This document shows, piece by piece, positions 43,601 to 57,229 of a DNA stretch of 64,000 nt; the stretch's first letter is position 1; each line of letters opens with the position of its first letter. The notes under the pieces were generated by a model that worked only from the letters and a program-made list of their open reading frames with translations, was not told the DNA's origin and did not search any database. Made by a program: the position numbers and the translations under genes. The stretch is from NCBI GenBank assembly GCA_033085395.1, contig JANQBS010000092.1:62001-126000 (forward strand). Direction: 5' to 3'. Source of the stretch: Xanthoparmelia taractica (lineage: Eukaryota > Ascomycota > Lecanoromycetes > Lecanorales > Parmeliaceae).

Positions 43601-46600
43601 AAAAAGCAGATGCTTACTACAAGCAACAAGCTCTCAGACTGATAAGTGCGCAACTAAAGATTCACATCGGTTTTGACAGCTTGCCAGATGACTTTGCGCA
43701 GCTCGTACGACTGCAAGCTACTGATCTCCTCGAGGCCAGATACAATGCGCCCCCCAACATTCTGCAAATGGCGGATCGTGAAAAGTCCATCCCTAAAAGA
43801 GACTCTCAACAAGAGATGTTGAAAAAGCTGCTGAAAGCTCTGATGCTTGCAACGACACTGTCGGATGTCCAAAGCACGGCCCGGATATTACTTACCGACA
43901 TCTGTCGCCACTTCACAATCCTTGAAATTGGAAGAGCACTAGCCCACATAAAGCAATCGAACAAAGATTTCGACGTAAAGTCTGGCGAAGGTCTCTTGTG
44001 CCTCGACAGTTGCGTGCTAGCCGATGCCATTGCTGAACAGCTATCATCAGAAAAGCCCACTCTGCGAGAGGCAGCCGAATCCTCTATACTGATGATACAC
44101 GAGGCTGCAGCAACCGTTCTCGGGGATCCAGAGCGGGTAGAACGACTGCCATTCTTCCTGTATCTGGCAAAGACTTTCTGTCACAAGTGCTACGAGGAAG
44201 ACTGGTTCGTCAAAGCTGGGGGAGGTCTCGGAATTCACATTATGGCAACCAAGATAGACCTTGGAGACGATTGGACAAAGGGGAGGCAACTTGAATTTCT
44301 TCGGGCACTCATGTATGTCATGAAGGATATGCCTCAAGACCTGCCCGCCAATACGCGCGTTCAAGCATTGAAGACTGTCGATATTTTGCTGCGCAGGTGC
44401 AACAAGGGAATCTCTAAAGAAGACCTCAACAACCACTCGAGCCCACTCACCCACCTCTGCGCTTTCTTCGCACCGGAGCTCATGCACATGAACAAACACG
44501 TCCGTGAAGCTGCCCGCAGAGCTCTTTCCATCATCGCTCAGGTCGTTGGCGCAGAGGTCCACGAGCTGATAGCCCCCGTCAAAGATAGACTGCTGCAGCC
44601 GATCTACATGAAGCCGCTCCGAGCTTTGCCTTTTGCTACTCAAATCGGCTATATCGATGCGATATCGTATTGCTTGGGACTGCAGCGGAATTTAATCGAA
44701 TTCAACGAGATGCTAAACAGGCTTCTGACTGAGACCATGGCATTGGCTGATGCTGATGATGATGCTCTCGCTTCGAAACCCGCCGAATACAAACAAGCAG
44801 AACTTCTCATAGCCCTCCGGGTATCCTGCATCCGACTCCTTACGCTTGCCATTGGCTTCTCGGAATTTGCAGGGCTGCAGCAGACCCAAAGCCGGGGTAG
44901 GATCATCACGATCTTCTTCAGATCGCTGTACTCAAGCTCTGTTGAGGTTATTGACGCTGCCAATGCTGGTCTAAAGGGTGTCCTGTCCCAAACAAACAAG
45001 TTGCCGAAAGACCTTTTGCAAAATGGCCTACGACCTATCCTTATGAATCTGCAGGACCCGAAGAAACTCAGTGTGCAAGGGCTCGATGGTCTTGCCAGAC
45101 TGCTGGCTCTGTTGACCAACTACTTTAAGACCGAGATAGGCGAAAAGTTGCTGGCTCACATGACTGTCATTGCTGACGCATCAGTCCTACAGAAATCATC
45201 TTTTTCTTTGATCGAACAGAACCCCCACATGAAGGTCGTCATTGCCACTCTCAATATTTTCCATTTATTGCCATCCACTGCCGCCCTTTTCATGAAGGAC
45301 CTGATAGAAAGAGTGCTTGACTTAGAGAAATCTCTTCGGAGAACCCACTTCAGTCCATTCAGGGAGCCTCTTCTAAAGTATGTCAATCGCTACCCGAAAG
45401 AAGCGTGGGATTTCTTTTCCGAAAGGTTGTCTGCCGTGAAGTATGGCCGTTTCTTTGCCCAGCTTCTTGCTTCACAGCGTAGTGGACCGCTGCGTGAAGT
45501 TCTTATTGGAGAAATAGAGGCACTAGTGAAGGCCTCATTTGACCTCGAAGACTCAGAGAGGAGGGATGCTGCTTCCATCAACGCCATTCACGCCATACAT
45601 TCATTGTCACAACATACATCTGCTTGGCTTGCTGATAAAGAGTCGCTACGTCAGACTCTAATGCGGGTGGGCAAAGATCTCAATCAGAAGAGGAAATGGG
45701 ACAAAATCCATCCGGACCTACGTTTGGCAGCTGACCAGGCAGCTGAGCAGCTGATGGAGATTTTCGTGCACTTCCTTAGACTGGCTTCCAAAGACTTTGG
45801 CTTTTTGTTCCAGCTTATCGACGCGGTAACTATGGAAGAGATCAAGGAACAACCATCGCTTTATGCGTTCATCTACAATCATATCATTTCCAATGCTTCT
45901 GTCGACTACTGGCGAAGTCTTGTCATGCGCAGCCTTGAACTCTACAGTATTCGTGGGTCGTCTCAAAGAGCAAAAACTTTCGCGTTCCGATATCTCGTCA
46001 ATCCAATCTTCGCTATGGACACCATGAGAAGCTTAAAGGAGACTGCTAATTCCTTTCCAACACGTCGCCTCATTGATAAAAGCATTGTGGACGCGATCCA
46101 CAACAAAATCTGGAAACCACCGGTACTGACCGATGCCAATGAGGAAAATCCACAGCCAGGTGCCGATCATTCGCGCTTGGAGCTCCTGCAGATGTCAGCG
46201 CTGCTCTTGAAATGGCACCACAACCTTGTCTCGGAAGCGCGCAAAGATATCATCAAATTCGGCTGGAGCTATATCAAACTTGAGGATATCATCAACAAGC
46301 ACGCAGCATATGTGCTTATTGGCTTCTTCATAGCGCAATTTGAAACCCCTCCCAAGATAACCCAGCAGATATACGTCGCTTGTCTCAAGGCACATCAGAA
46401 CGAAGGCCGTGCTCTTGTGGTACAGGCTCTAGACTTGATTGCTCCAGTCCTTCCCAAGCGTCTGAATGCACAGAGTGATCCGCGGTATCCCATGTGGGAA
46501 AAGTGGCCTAAACGAATCCTGTCAGAGGAGAGCTCCAATCTTCAACAACTGATTGGTATTTTCCAGTTCATGGTTCGACACCCTAGCTTGTTCTATAAAT

Positions 46601-49600
46601 CCAGAGAGCATTTCATCCCTACTATCATTCCTTCGCTGTCAAAAATCGCACAACTGCCAAACCCATCGAATGAGCACAAAAAACTTGTCCTCAACTTAAT
46701 TCACATGATACTTGAGTGGGAGAAACGCCGAGTCCAAGTCGGAGACCGTCCAGGTTCTCAGTCGTCAGAGTCTTCGCCCGCGAAAAAACGCAAGCTAGAG
46801 TTGCCGAATGCTGGTTCTGCGTCGCCAGTGCCGAGCTTAGGGCCTCCATCAAATGTTGACCGTAGCGAATATCAAATTCCAACACCACTTCGTACTATGC
46901 TCATCAAATACCTCACGCAATTCATCAGTAGCCTCCCGGAGCGGTATCCCGTGCCCAGCGTCAAATTAAGGGAGCTCCACTCTACTACTCCCCAGATACC
47001 TTTGCCTCCCAATGAAATGTGCAGAAAGGCTATCGGCCTCTTCCATGATCTCCTGTTACCTGAGTACTGGTCTGATCTGGACGTTGACCTTTTTCCGAGA
47101 ACGTCAGAACAGATACTGGCTTCCGAGAAAACGGACAAGGGCGATGACAAAACGGCCACAAGCATCGTCAATACGCTCCAGGTCTTGCGCATTGTGCTGA
47201 ACATCAAGTCAGACGAGTGGGTCGTTGCACAGCTGCCTCAGATACAGAAGCTGCTCGAAAAACCGAGCAAAATGGACAATCCTGAAATACAAGACTGTCT
47301 CCACAGCAGTGACAGCGTTCTTGACGGCGACCGGCAGATTCGGCCAATGGTACAGCGAATCATTGAGGCTTTGCCGGAGGAGACAAGAGAAGAGGATGAC
47401 ATGGAGATTGACACGCCAGCGAAAGACTTCATGAGCTTCATATCCTCCGTCGCAACGGCAACGATGGGCGATGGCAACCTTGTTGCAAGCATCAACATCT
47501 TCGAAACCATAGCGAGAGTCAGACCCAAGGAGATCGAAACTCATATTCCTCATATAATGCGAGCGCTCTCCACGAAACTTGCCAAAGATCAAGTTGCCCA
47601 ACCTGTAGTGCCACCGGGCATGCAGCCCGGAATGCGGCCTGGTGAAGGCCAACCAGGTGCACTTGATGAGCGAGAGATGGAACTTTCTAGCCAATTGACC
47701 CTCAAGACCATCTGGATCATATCGTCAAGAATGGCCAGCCTTGCGGATCAAAGACGACCGTTTCTCAGTGTACTAGCCCAACTAGTAGAGCGATCGCAGA
47801 ACACCAAGTTGTGTGAAAGAATACTGCAAATGGTGGAAACTTGGATATTCGACTCCAGCGATCCATGGCCGACGTTGAAGGAGAAGACAGCAGTGCTTCA
47901 CAAAATGCTGCTCTTCGAGACACGTCCGGATCCCACTCTGTTGCATAAATTTCTGGACCTAGTAATTCGAATATATGAGGATCCCAAGATCACCAGGACT
48001 GAATTAACAGTAAGACTGGAGCACGCTTTTCTGATTGGGACCCGGGCGCAAGATTTCGACATGCGAAACCGGTTTATGAACATCTTTGACCGGAGTCTGA
48101 CGAAGACTGCAACAGCCCGACTCATCTACGTGCTCACCTCTCAAAACTGGGACACTCTAGCTGAGAGTTTCTGGCTTAGTCAAGCAATCCAGCTGATCTT
48201 TGGCGCCGTCGATATGAACACTACGGTTCAACTACACTTGGAAGACTTCAAGATGACGCCACCGGCTTACCTTTTTCCTGTCGCTGGCAACGAATCTCGA
48301 AAGGATGATCTTATGCTTGACGACAAGTTCGAGGACTTCATGGCGCATCATAAACGATTTTATTCCGATCTTGGGGATGTGAAAGCTCGTGACATCCTTG
48401 AGCCCCTCTGCCAGTTGCAGCACACTGATCCCAGTGTAGCCTACGAGTTGTGGATTGCAATATTTCCCCTATGTTGGTCCTTGTTGTCCCGAGACGACCG
48501 AGCGGAGCTCGAAAAAGGCATGGTCGTACTCCTCACAAAGGACTACCATCAACGTCAAGTCGACCGACGGCCGAATGTTGTGCAGGCTCTTCTTGAGGGA
48601 AGTGTTCGAGCGAAACCAAAGTGCAAGATACCACCTCATGTTATGAAATTCCTCAGCAAAACCTATGATGCTTGGTACATTGCCGCAATGTCGCTCGAGG
48701 AACAAGTGTTGGATCCACCCATCGATACCGCTATCGTGCGCGAGAGTAACTTGGATGCATTGATAGAATTATATGCCGGTCTCCAAGAGGATGACTTCTT
48801 CTATGGAACATGGCGACGTCGATCCAAATTCGTAGAGACCATAGCAGCCCTGTCGTATGAACAAAATGGTATGTGGGATAAGGCTCAGCAATCGTACGAG
48901 GCTGCCCAGATAAAGGCCCGCACAGGAGCACACTCATATTCTCAAGGTGAGTATATGCTGTGGGAAGACCACTGGATATTATGCGCGCAAAAGCTTCAGC
49001 AGTGGGAGATACTGTACGATTTTGCCAAGCATGAGAATTTCAACGATCTTTTGCTGGAGGCTTCGTGGAGACATCTGGACACTTGGACCGGCCAAGAGAA
49101 TATGGAACAGCTCAGCTCGATCATCAAAGCTGTGTCCGACGCGCCAACACCACGAAGGACCTTTTTCCAAGCATTCATGTCTTTGCTCAAGTTCCACGAG
49201 AAACAGGAGCCACCCGCAGAATTCAGCCGCATCTGTGACGAGTCCATACAGCTTTCCATTCGAAAGTGGCATGGCCTACCAAAACGTATCACAAATGCAC
49301 ATATTCCGATCTTGCAAAATTTTCAGCAGTTGGTCGAACTTCACGATGCTAATGTCATCTGCATCAGCCTTTCGCAGACCACACAGGCCAATCTCGACGG
49401 CAAATCTCAGGAGTTGAAGCTGCTGCTCGGCACATGGCGTGATCGGCTGCCAAACGTTTGGGACGACATCAATGCATGGCAAGACCTGGTGACCTGGCGG
49501 CAGCATATTTTCGCTCTAATCAATCGAACATACTTGGGTCTACTTGGACCCCAGCAGACCAACGCCACAGGCAATTCTTACGCGTACCGAGGATATCACG

Positions 49601-52196
49601 AGACCGCCTGGATCATCAACCGCTTTGCGCATGTAGCTCGAAAGCACCAACTGCCAGAAGTGTGTCTCGCGCAGTTGGGTAAGATCTACACGCTGCCTAA
49701 TATCGAGATCCAGGAAGCCTTCTTGAAGTTGCGGGAGCAAGCCAAATGCCATTACCAGAATCGCAACGAGTTGAACAGTGGTCTTGACGTCATCAATAAC
49801 ACGAATCTGAATTACTTTGGTCAACAACAAAAAGCCGAGTTCTTCACATTGAAAGGCATGTTCCTAGCGAAGCTCCAACAAAAGGACGAAGCCAACGACG
49901 CGTTTGGTACTGCGTTATACTACGATATTCGATTGCCAAAGGCTTGGGCTGAGTGGGGCTATTACAACGATATGATGTTTAAGGAAGAGCCCACCAATAT
50001 GGAACGGGCTGCCAATGCTATGAGCTGCTACCTGGAAGCAGCCGGCCTGTACAAGAACGCCAAATCCAGAAAATTGCTAAGTCGTATCTTGTGGCTTCTC
50101 AGTATTGACACTGGCGAAAACCGGATATCGCAAGCTTTTGAAGAGTTCAAAGGCGATACTCCAGTATGGTACTGGATCACGTTTATTCCGCAATTGCTCA
50201 CCAGCCTTGGCCACCGTGAAGCCACCCTCGTCCGCAATGTATTGACAAAGATTGCGAGGGTCTACCCGCAGTCCCTGTATTTTCTGTTGAGAACGACTCG
50301 AGAGGATATGGTGCAGATCAAGAAGCAACAAGAGCAGAGGCAAGAGAAGATGAACAGGGCGAAACAGCAACAACAATCTCCCAATGTCAAGCCTGATCAC
50401 GCTACACCTGATCGACAGGGCAGCTCATCACGTCCCGGTACCTCAAACGGAGAATCACTTCCTAATGGTGATGTCCATGGGCCAGAGCCAAAGCCTGAGC
50501 CGAACGGGGATGCTCCAGCAGCTCCTGATGCCGAACCTGAGGCCACGCCAAAGAAGCCATGGGAACATTCGGATGAGATTATGTCCGTGTTGAAGACCAC
50601 ATTTCCTTTGCTCGCGCTCTCAATGGAGACCATGGTGGACCAGATACAGAAACACTTCAAATGCCCACCTGATGAGGATGCTTATAGACTCATCGTCGCC
50701 TTGCTTAATGATGGCTTGTCTGTAAGTTGCCACATGTCTCGAAGGATATTAATCTGCTGGAAACTGACCACCTATAGTACATCGGACGTAATCCGAGTGC
50801 CTATGCACAAGACTTCAAGTTACCCCCAGCAACCGAAGCGAACATCCGCAAATTCGCTGAGACCATCCTTCCCCCTCACATTCGGAGCTCGTTTGAGGAA
50901 GACTTTGTTGCCAAAAAGCCCACCATGTACGAGTACATTCACAAACTGCGGAAATGGAGGGACAAATTCGAGGAAAAGCTTGACCGTCGACCTCAATCGG
51001 TCAGCCTAGAGACGTACAGCATCCCGCTGAGCGAATTCAGATTCCAGAAATTCGATGAGGTTGACGTGCCGGGCCAGTACCTGCAGCATCGCGATAAGAA
51101 TCAAGACTTTGTCAGGATAGAGAGATTTTTGCCCAATGTCGAGCTTGTACGCACCGTTGGCTTTTCACATCGGCGGCTAAAGATACGAGGTCATGATGGC
51201 AGTACACATTCTTTCGCTGTACAGCATCCAGCTGCTAGACACAGCAGGAGAGAAGAGCGCATCCTACAACTCTTCCGGATCTTCAACGGCACGTTATCCA
51301 AGAGGAAAGAAAGCCGACGACGCAATCTCAGCTTCTACCTCCCTCTCATGGTTCCGTTCTCACCTTCATTCCGATTGGTCCAAGACGACGCCTCTTATAT
51401 CTCACTCCAGGGGATCTACGAAGACCATTGTAGGCGCAATAACCAGAATAAAGACGACCCCATTCTCTTCACGATGGAAAGGCTTCGGCCTACGGCGCCA
51501 AATCAAACGGATCAAGCGCAAAATCACTCCCTTCGCACAGAAATCTTCACAGCTATCCAGAGCAAATGGGTGTGTAATGAAATCGCACTCAACTACTTCC
51601 AAGCGACGTATGCCTCCTATTCCGACTTCTTCCTCTTCCGCCGCCAGTTTTCATACCAGCTAGCTGCCCTCACGTTCATGACCTACATCATGCATATGAC
51701 TGGCCGCTACCCACAGAAGCTCTCCATCTCGCGTGCCACTGGCAACGTATGGGGGTCGGAGCTCATACCCGCTATGCTCCCCCACAAGCCCAATTTCTGC
51801 AACTCGGAGCCGGTGCCTTTCCGACTGACACCCAACCTCCAAAAGCTCATGGGTCCTTTAGCAACTGAAGGGCTCTTCTCGCCTGCTATCATGGCGATCG
51901 CGCGTTGCCTCACGGAGCCTGAAAGCGGCAGCGAGCTCGAGCAACAACTGTCCATCTTCGTGCGGGATGAAATGATCTTCTGGTTTACGCAGCAGCATAA
52001 GAACGGGCTTTCGGAGGGGACCTTGAGGGATACGACGGTGCAGAATTGCGAGCTGGTGGTCAAGAAGGCTGTGAGTCTTGCGAGACCGCCAGATGGGGTC
52101 TTGCCGGCAAACCAGACGGTTGTCGATTTGGTGGCCAGGGCGGTGAATCCGGCGGGGCTGGCAATGACTGATGCACTTTGGATGGGGTATTTATGA
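40613..52196 (+). CDS. TRA1: Tra1, PIKK-family pseudokinase of SAGA and NuA4
   Basis: Four exons: 40613-40667, 40741-40898, 40957-50721 and 50778-52196; the product is 3798 aa, the usual size of fungal Tra1. The third exon alone is 9765 bases. The N-terminus (IATELRDNIDILCNGPAYPI, FMSTYMEHRLRNCVLEIFHR) begins a giant HEAT-repeat region. The FAT region is near 48000-50300 (for example EDDFFYGTWRRRSKF). A Lys/Pro/Glu-rich linker at about 50330-50560 precedes the kinase-like region. In the kinase-like region, where active PIKKs carry DRHxxN and DFG, this protein reads MTGRYPQKLSISRATGNVWG, without the catalytic Asp/Asn or the DFG, so it is a pseudokinase. The end DLVARAVNPAGLAMTDALWM is the FATC motif. 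Tra1 binds acidic activators and brings histone acetyltransferase complexes to promoters. No internal frameshift was seen. Confidence 0.97.
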
Positions 52197-53531
52197 TAGG
52201 AGAATGGATAAGGGACAGGCATAATTGTGGAGCAGCTGGGAAATACCTGCGGGGGGGGCTTGAGATGTCCGTGCTCACATGCGTGTCCATATGCGTGGTT
52301 TTTAGCAAGGCGCTGGGGTGAAAGTGCGCAGTTGAACGCTTCCGTTTCGGGTAGTTAGTCTAGGCTTGCTTGTATGCTCGACACGATTGAGCTCCCATAT
52401 CAGTTTAACAGTCTTTGTGCCTGAGCAGCAAGATATTTTGGTTCTGCTCCAGCCGTATTTTGTGACGCTGTTTCGCTACGAGATAAACTAGAAGTGTGCA
52501 GTTAAGCATCATAGATTCTCTACGTGGGTGGATAATCAGAAGGGTTGGATAGAGATAGGGGTGAGACGAGAGTAATAGCCATTGTACTTTGTAAAAGTAA
52601 TGGAAGATAATGGGCTAACTCATATTAGGCTTAGCGTAGCCTGTGCGATATCCCGTTGAGCACACCCTTTTTCCTTTTGACATGTACGGTAGGTAGTAAT
52701 GACTATCAAAGATGTATAGATTCATAAATTGATAATAATCATCTAGTAATCCTTTGAATGATCTCTCTTGAACCATTAGATGCACTCTTCCGAAAGGTGT
52801 ATAATTTTTATAAATCAGCCATTATCATATTCATTCAGTACTTTCGGTATCATTCGACAAGACGGCAAACTCTGCCCTCTGCCCTTTCCTTGTGACAAAG
52901 CGGGCGGCCAGTCATTCTGATGGATTGATCTTCCAAGCCGATTCTATTCAATCGGAGCGTCCCATACTTGATCTTAAGTATTTTTCCCACCTTATCCGAT
53001 CATCGGGGGCAATCAATGTTCGGGTGAATGTCTCCTCACAGGCTGTACAAGGTACCTGGGTCCATTCTCTCCGAAGTGCATTGCATCGCCTAGATAGATG
53101 CCTGTTGCACGCCTACCTACCGGATGTGACCATTTCATGGCAGCATTCCTTTTACCACTTAGAACCACAGCTGATCAATTCCACGTGACCTTGATCCTGC
53201 ACCACGATAATACCATGGTTGCCTGCGAATATGCGAAGCATCCCAACGAGGCCACACGGCCCCCTCACCACCCTTTTGCTCCAATAACAGCACTACACTG
53301 ACGTACAACCTCTCCATCTCACCTCATCCTCGACACCACCACTGATGCACATGTTAAGCCTGGAGCCTCCCCCAGCTGGCTCTGCCGTCGCCGACGGCCC
53401 AACAGTCTTTCATTAGATCCTGTATCTTGTCTCATTAACAATCCCTCTCCATTCTCAAAAAGGCTTCATTGGAGTCTCTTCAAAACCGACCGTCTCGCTT
53501 TCCACAAGCCATCTTGCTGCTTGGAGTCATC
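52197..53531. other. Intergenic region after TRA1
   Basis: About 1.3 kb: TRA1 3' region, then AT-rich sequence and the promoter/leader of the next plus-strand gene (pyrimidine-rich from about 53300). A 98-codon plus frame at 52892-53188 has no motif. Confidence 0.5.
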
Positions 53532-55673
53532 ATGGCTGCTCACTGGGACAATCGAAATTACCGTCCCATTCTTTCTAATCACAACGGCTACCATGGCCAA
53601 ACGACCACTTTCCAGCCTCCCTTCCCAGAGCATCTTGGCAACACGAGACCCTCGGTTCCTCCAGTTCCAGAGTTTCATGGGCCCGCAACTCTCTATGGTC
53701 CCTCTTTGGCAGAAAACAATACTGTGACGGTTCCATATTATGAAGGTTACACCATCAGGCCAGATGATTTAGCATTGAGTGAAGACAGATGGTCAGTTCC
53801 AGCTAGGAAGTCGATACCTGCAACCCAAGAAGACCTCCATACAGAAGTGATCAGACAAAGGCAGAGTGGCCGCACCGCTTGCAGAGAACTTGAAGATTGT
53901 CACGGTCCGAAACGGCAATATATCGACAGACTCATCCGGGAAAGGAATGCCAGTACCTCCTTAGGCCATTTCGAGGTCGCCCAGCTTAGGCTTGAACGAG
54001 TTCCAAAAGACTCTGGGAAAGCTTCTGCTCGCAACAGTGGCCGAAATTACCATGCTCGTGATTACAAGCCAAAAGATTTGACGAAACCTAGGCAAAAGAC
54101 GGTGTACATGCATATAATCCTACTCTTCATAAAGGACCCCAACATGGGCCTTGCAGGGATTCCACCAGACAAGTTTGCTCCACGTAATCTAAATGTGGAC
54201 AATAGCCATCGTAATGCAAAGCCCCATAGCACAGATGAAGACATTTTTGTACCTTCGTTGTCCTCTGACGACCAGTCTCCTGTATTACCTGAAGTCAACT
54301 ATCGCCCTGTTCTAGCTCGACGATGCACTTACGCTACGGGGAGTGAGCAATATACTTCGCCTTCATCGAGTCGCTACATTTCTCGAGGCACTCAAACCAC
54401 TCTTCCAGCTCACACTGGGTCCTACAGTGACTGGTGCAGTAGCAAGGACACCGATGACACGACGCGTGGAGACGCTTTCGCTGAGGATACCTGGACCACG
54501 ACCAGCAACGTCGACAAGGAATTGCCCAAGAACCCACCTTCTAGCGACGATGAAGTTGTTTCGATGGGTGATTCGGCGGTGGCACATGAATTCGCAAGTG
54601 AGTCAACTGAAGAAGAAGTGAGGGGCTTCGATGAGTACGAGAAGCCACCTTGGTTTCAGAATTTGCAGCCGGGTGCGTTCCTCTTTCGATTTCCGAAATG
54701 AAATGTCGACTTGATTAGAGCTAACGAGGATAAAGTCAAGACTCCTGGCGTGACGGACGAGCAGTCTGATGTCTGCGATCAACAGGATAGCCTGGAGACT
54801 TTAACCACACATGAAGAGAATGTCACTGACGATGCTGGCGGTCCGCATGACGAGGAATTATTGGAAGCGCACGGAGAGGAAGACAATGACTGTCCTCAAC
54901 CTAATATATCTTCTTGTTCTGGGGAGAGGATAGGCCAAAGGGCCCCAGACACTGCTGCAGGCCATATAGAATGTGATGACAATGATCAGTCTCCAGACTG
55001 TGCTAAGAGCGCCGGTGCACCTATAACCAGAGATGTCCGAAGACTGGACTTAATAGATGAGCATGCAAGCAGCGGTCCCACGAAGATTCCAGTGTCAGAG
55101 TATCATTCGGACTTGCCAGAACCACTACCACCGGAGAAACTCCCGCCCTCGGAACGATATAAACCGCGCCTCCCTCTCAACCTCGTCCCATCACGACCAT
55201 CGTTGACAAGAGCGTCCGCGACCTACGACAGCAGATCAACTGACGACTCCGAAAGGAAATCCTCCAAGCGAGTATCCTTTCAACAAGCTGCGACGCCCCT
55301 CTACACGCCACCCAGCACCACCACTTCGAGTCCCGTCTCTCCATCCGCTTCCCCAAAATTGCCATTTCGGACCGTCTTTTCGAAGCCGCCACCCGTCAAT
55401 ATCCCCCCGGGACAATACACGCCGATAGCCTCATCAACACCTGTATCCCCATTGTCTCCGCCCGCAGTCCGCAAACCTTACACCTGCCTCGAACCCACCT
55501 GCGAGAGCTCTTTCGACCATCCTTACGATCGAGACCGCCACGAGCGTCAGCATGAGATAGGTGATCCACCGTATTCAGAATGCCCTATCTGCCATTACTC
55601 GCGCTCGAGCGGTGCTGCTGTCGACGTTGGATTGAGGGAGATGCTGGTTGCGCACATTAGTCGCAGGCATTGA
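53532..55673 (+). CDS. C2H2-like zinc-finger protein with long disordered N-terminal region
   Basis: Two frames in the same phase, 53532-54672 and 54721-55673, are best joined across a 48-base intron (GTGCGT..AGAG) giving 697 aa; without splicing the first frame stops at 54699-54701. The N-terminal 600 residues are disordered, rich in Ser, Pro, Asp and Glu, with no recognised domain. The last 65 residues hold two finger-like units: YTCLEPTCESSFDHPYDRDR then HERQH (C-x4-C, H-x4-H) and SECPICHYSRSS ending MLVAHISRRH (C-x2-C, H-x4-H). This suggests nucleic-acid binding, possibly a transcription regulator, but no named family is recognised. The ATG of MAAHWDNRNY is used; the upstream open codons begin only at TTG. 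The intron is inferred from phase and splice signals only. Confidence 0.65.
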
Positions 55674-57229
55674 GCGGATACAGAGTCCTTAATATGAATA
55701 AATTGAGATAAGGTGGACAGGAGGTTGCGAACTTTCCACAAAAGTGTGTTTGGCAGAGGGTGGTGCTGCAAATGGATTATTTTTACAATGCTTCTACGAA
55801 ACGAGTGGACTGACTTACTTTACAGACGTGGGTCACTCTATAATATGATACATGCTGGTACTATCGTACCACTGATCAGCCTTTTGGCCTTGTGGCGTAC
55901 GGCTCCCAGCCATTGCTTAACGGTGAGACGGCGCTTGAGTACTTATGGCCTTAGTTTCTGCAGTGGTTGAAAATCATGACGGTTGCAGCAACTAAAATGG
56001 AGAGGGACCCGGCAGCTTTACATATATATCATGGCTAGATAGACTAAGGTCTTTCTCTCACAATACCAAAATTATGGAACAATTAGCACAGATGCGAAAA
56101 GAGGGATACAGCCACTGTCTCGCGCTTTGAAAGATCCTCGCCCAAATGGAAAGGGGTTGCTGGCCTTCGTTCTCTTTATTTCGAATCCGATCGTCAACTC
56201 TTCCATAAGGTGCTCGTTCGGAATATACATGTTTTGTCAGCGATGTTTTAGAGAAAGCGGACGTACACTGTGCGATTACAACCGCCAATACATGTATATC
56301 CAGAGTACACACAGAGGAATTGCAGCTGTGCAACTCGAGAATCACTGATGAACCCTTGAATGATGCTCAGATAATGAAGAAAGTCGATGGCACAGCCCAC
56401 CGGGCAGACTCTAAGCACTGTAGTGGCGAGCGAATATGATTTCAGCGATTGTATTAAAAGAGCCTTGAACGAAAACGCAGAAGATGCATTCTTCCTTAGA
56501 GAAAGCATTCCCTAGACGAAACAGGGTTAGGGGAGACCTTGACCATGATACACCCTGACCATTCTCGACTCGTGTAATTGATTGCTGCAAGCATATTCAC
56601 TGTTCGGTCAAGTGCCGTAATGATGAATGACATTGATCCGAGAGCAAGGACTGGCGCACTGCTTCCCCTGAGAGGTCTGGAATTGACGCCTTGTGTATTT
56701 GCGTAGCGAGAACACTGTCAAATAGCAGAAGGTTTAGTCCTCCCATTGCCACTATCCTGGGATTCTTCTTTCGGTTTCTCGAACAGCACAGAGACCAGAA
56801 GATCAATTAGTGCAAGCGTTTAGCCCCCCCCCCTTCACAATCCCACCCACAAGTGAAGGGACTCTTTCCTAAAGTGATTAAGCAATCAATCATGAGGAAC
56901 GAACGAGCCACAAGTCGCCCTTCTGCTCTGCAATACCAAAACTGCACGGGCGACATTGACCGATCTCAGGGATTTCGGCACAGTTGAATAAGTTTTTAAG
57001 GTCCAGTTTTGCCTTCCAAATTAACGGTTCAATCGTCACACAGATTTAAGCGTGGTTCTTGTACCTTTCGATACACCATAAAAACCGATAAATCGAGATC
57101 AAAAGGTCAGATGAGGACCGACACCCTCAACTTTCTGTCCCACGACATATTATCAAATTCGGGAGCGTCACAATACACGCCCACTGAAACGAGCCTTAAG
57201 GCATCTTCGATAGCTTGAAGGAACTCCAA
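55674..57229. other. Intergenic region, no supported gene
   Basis: About 1.6 kb with only short motif-free frames on both strands. A run of about ten C residues sits near 56826-56835. Confidence 0.45.

Noticed and set aside
56820..56836. C homopolymer as a possible regulatory or telomere-like tract
   Set aside because: A single short run with no repeated unit; likely simple sequence.
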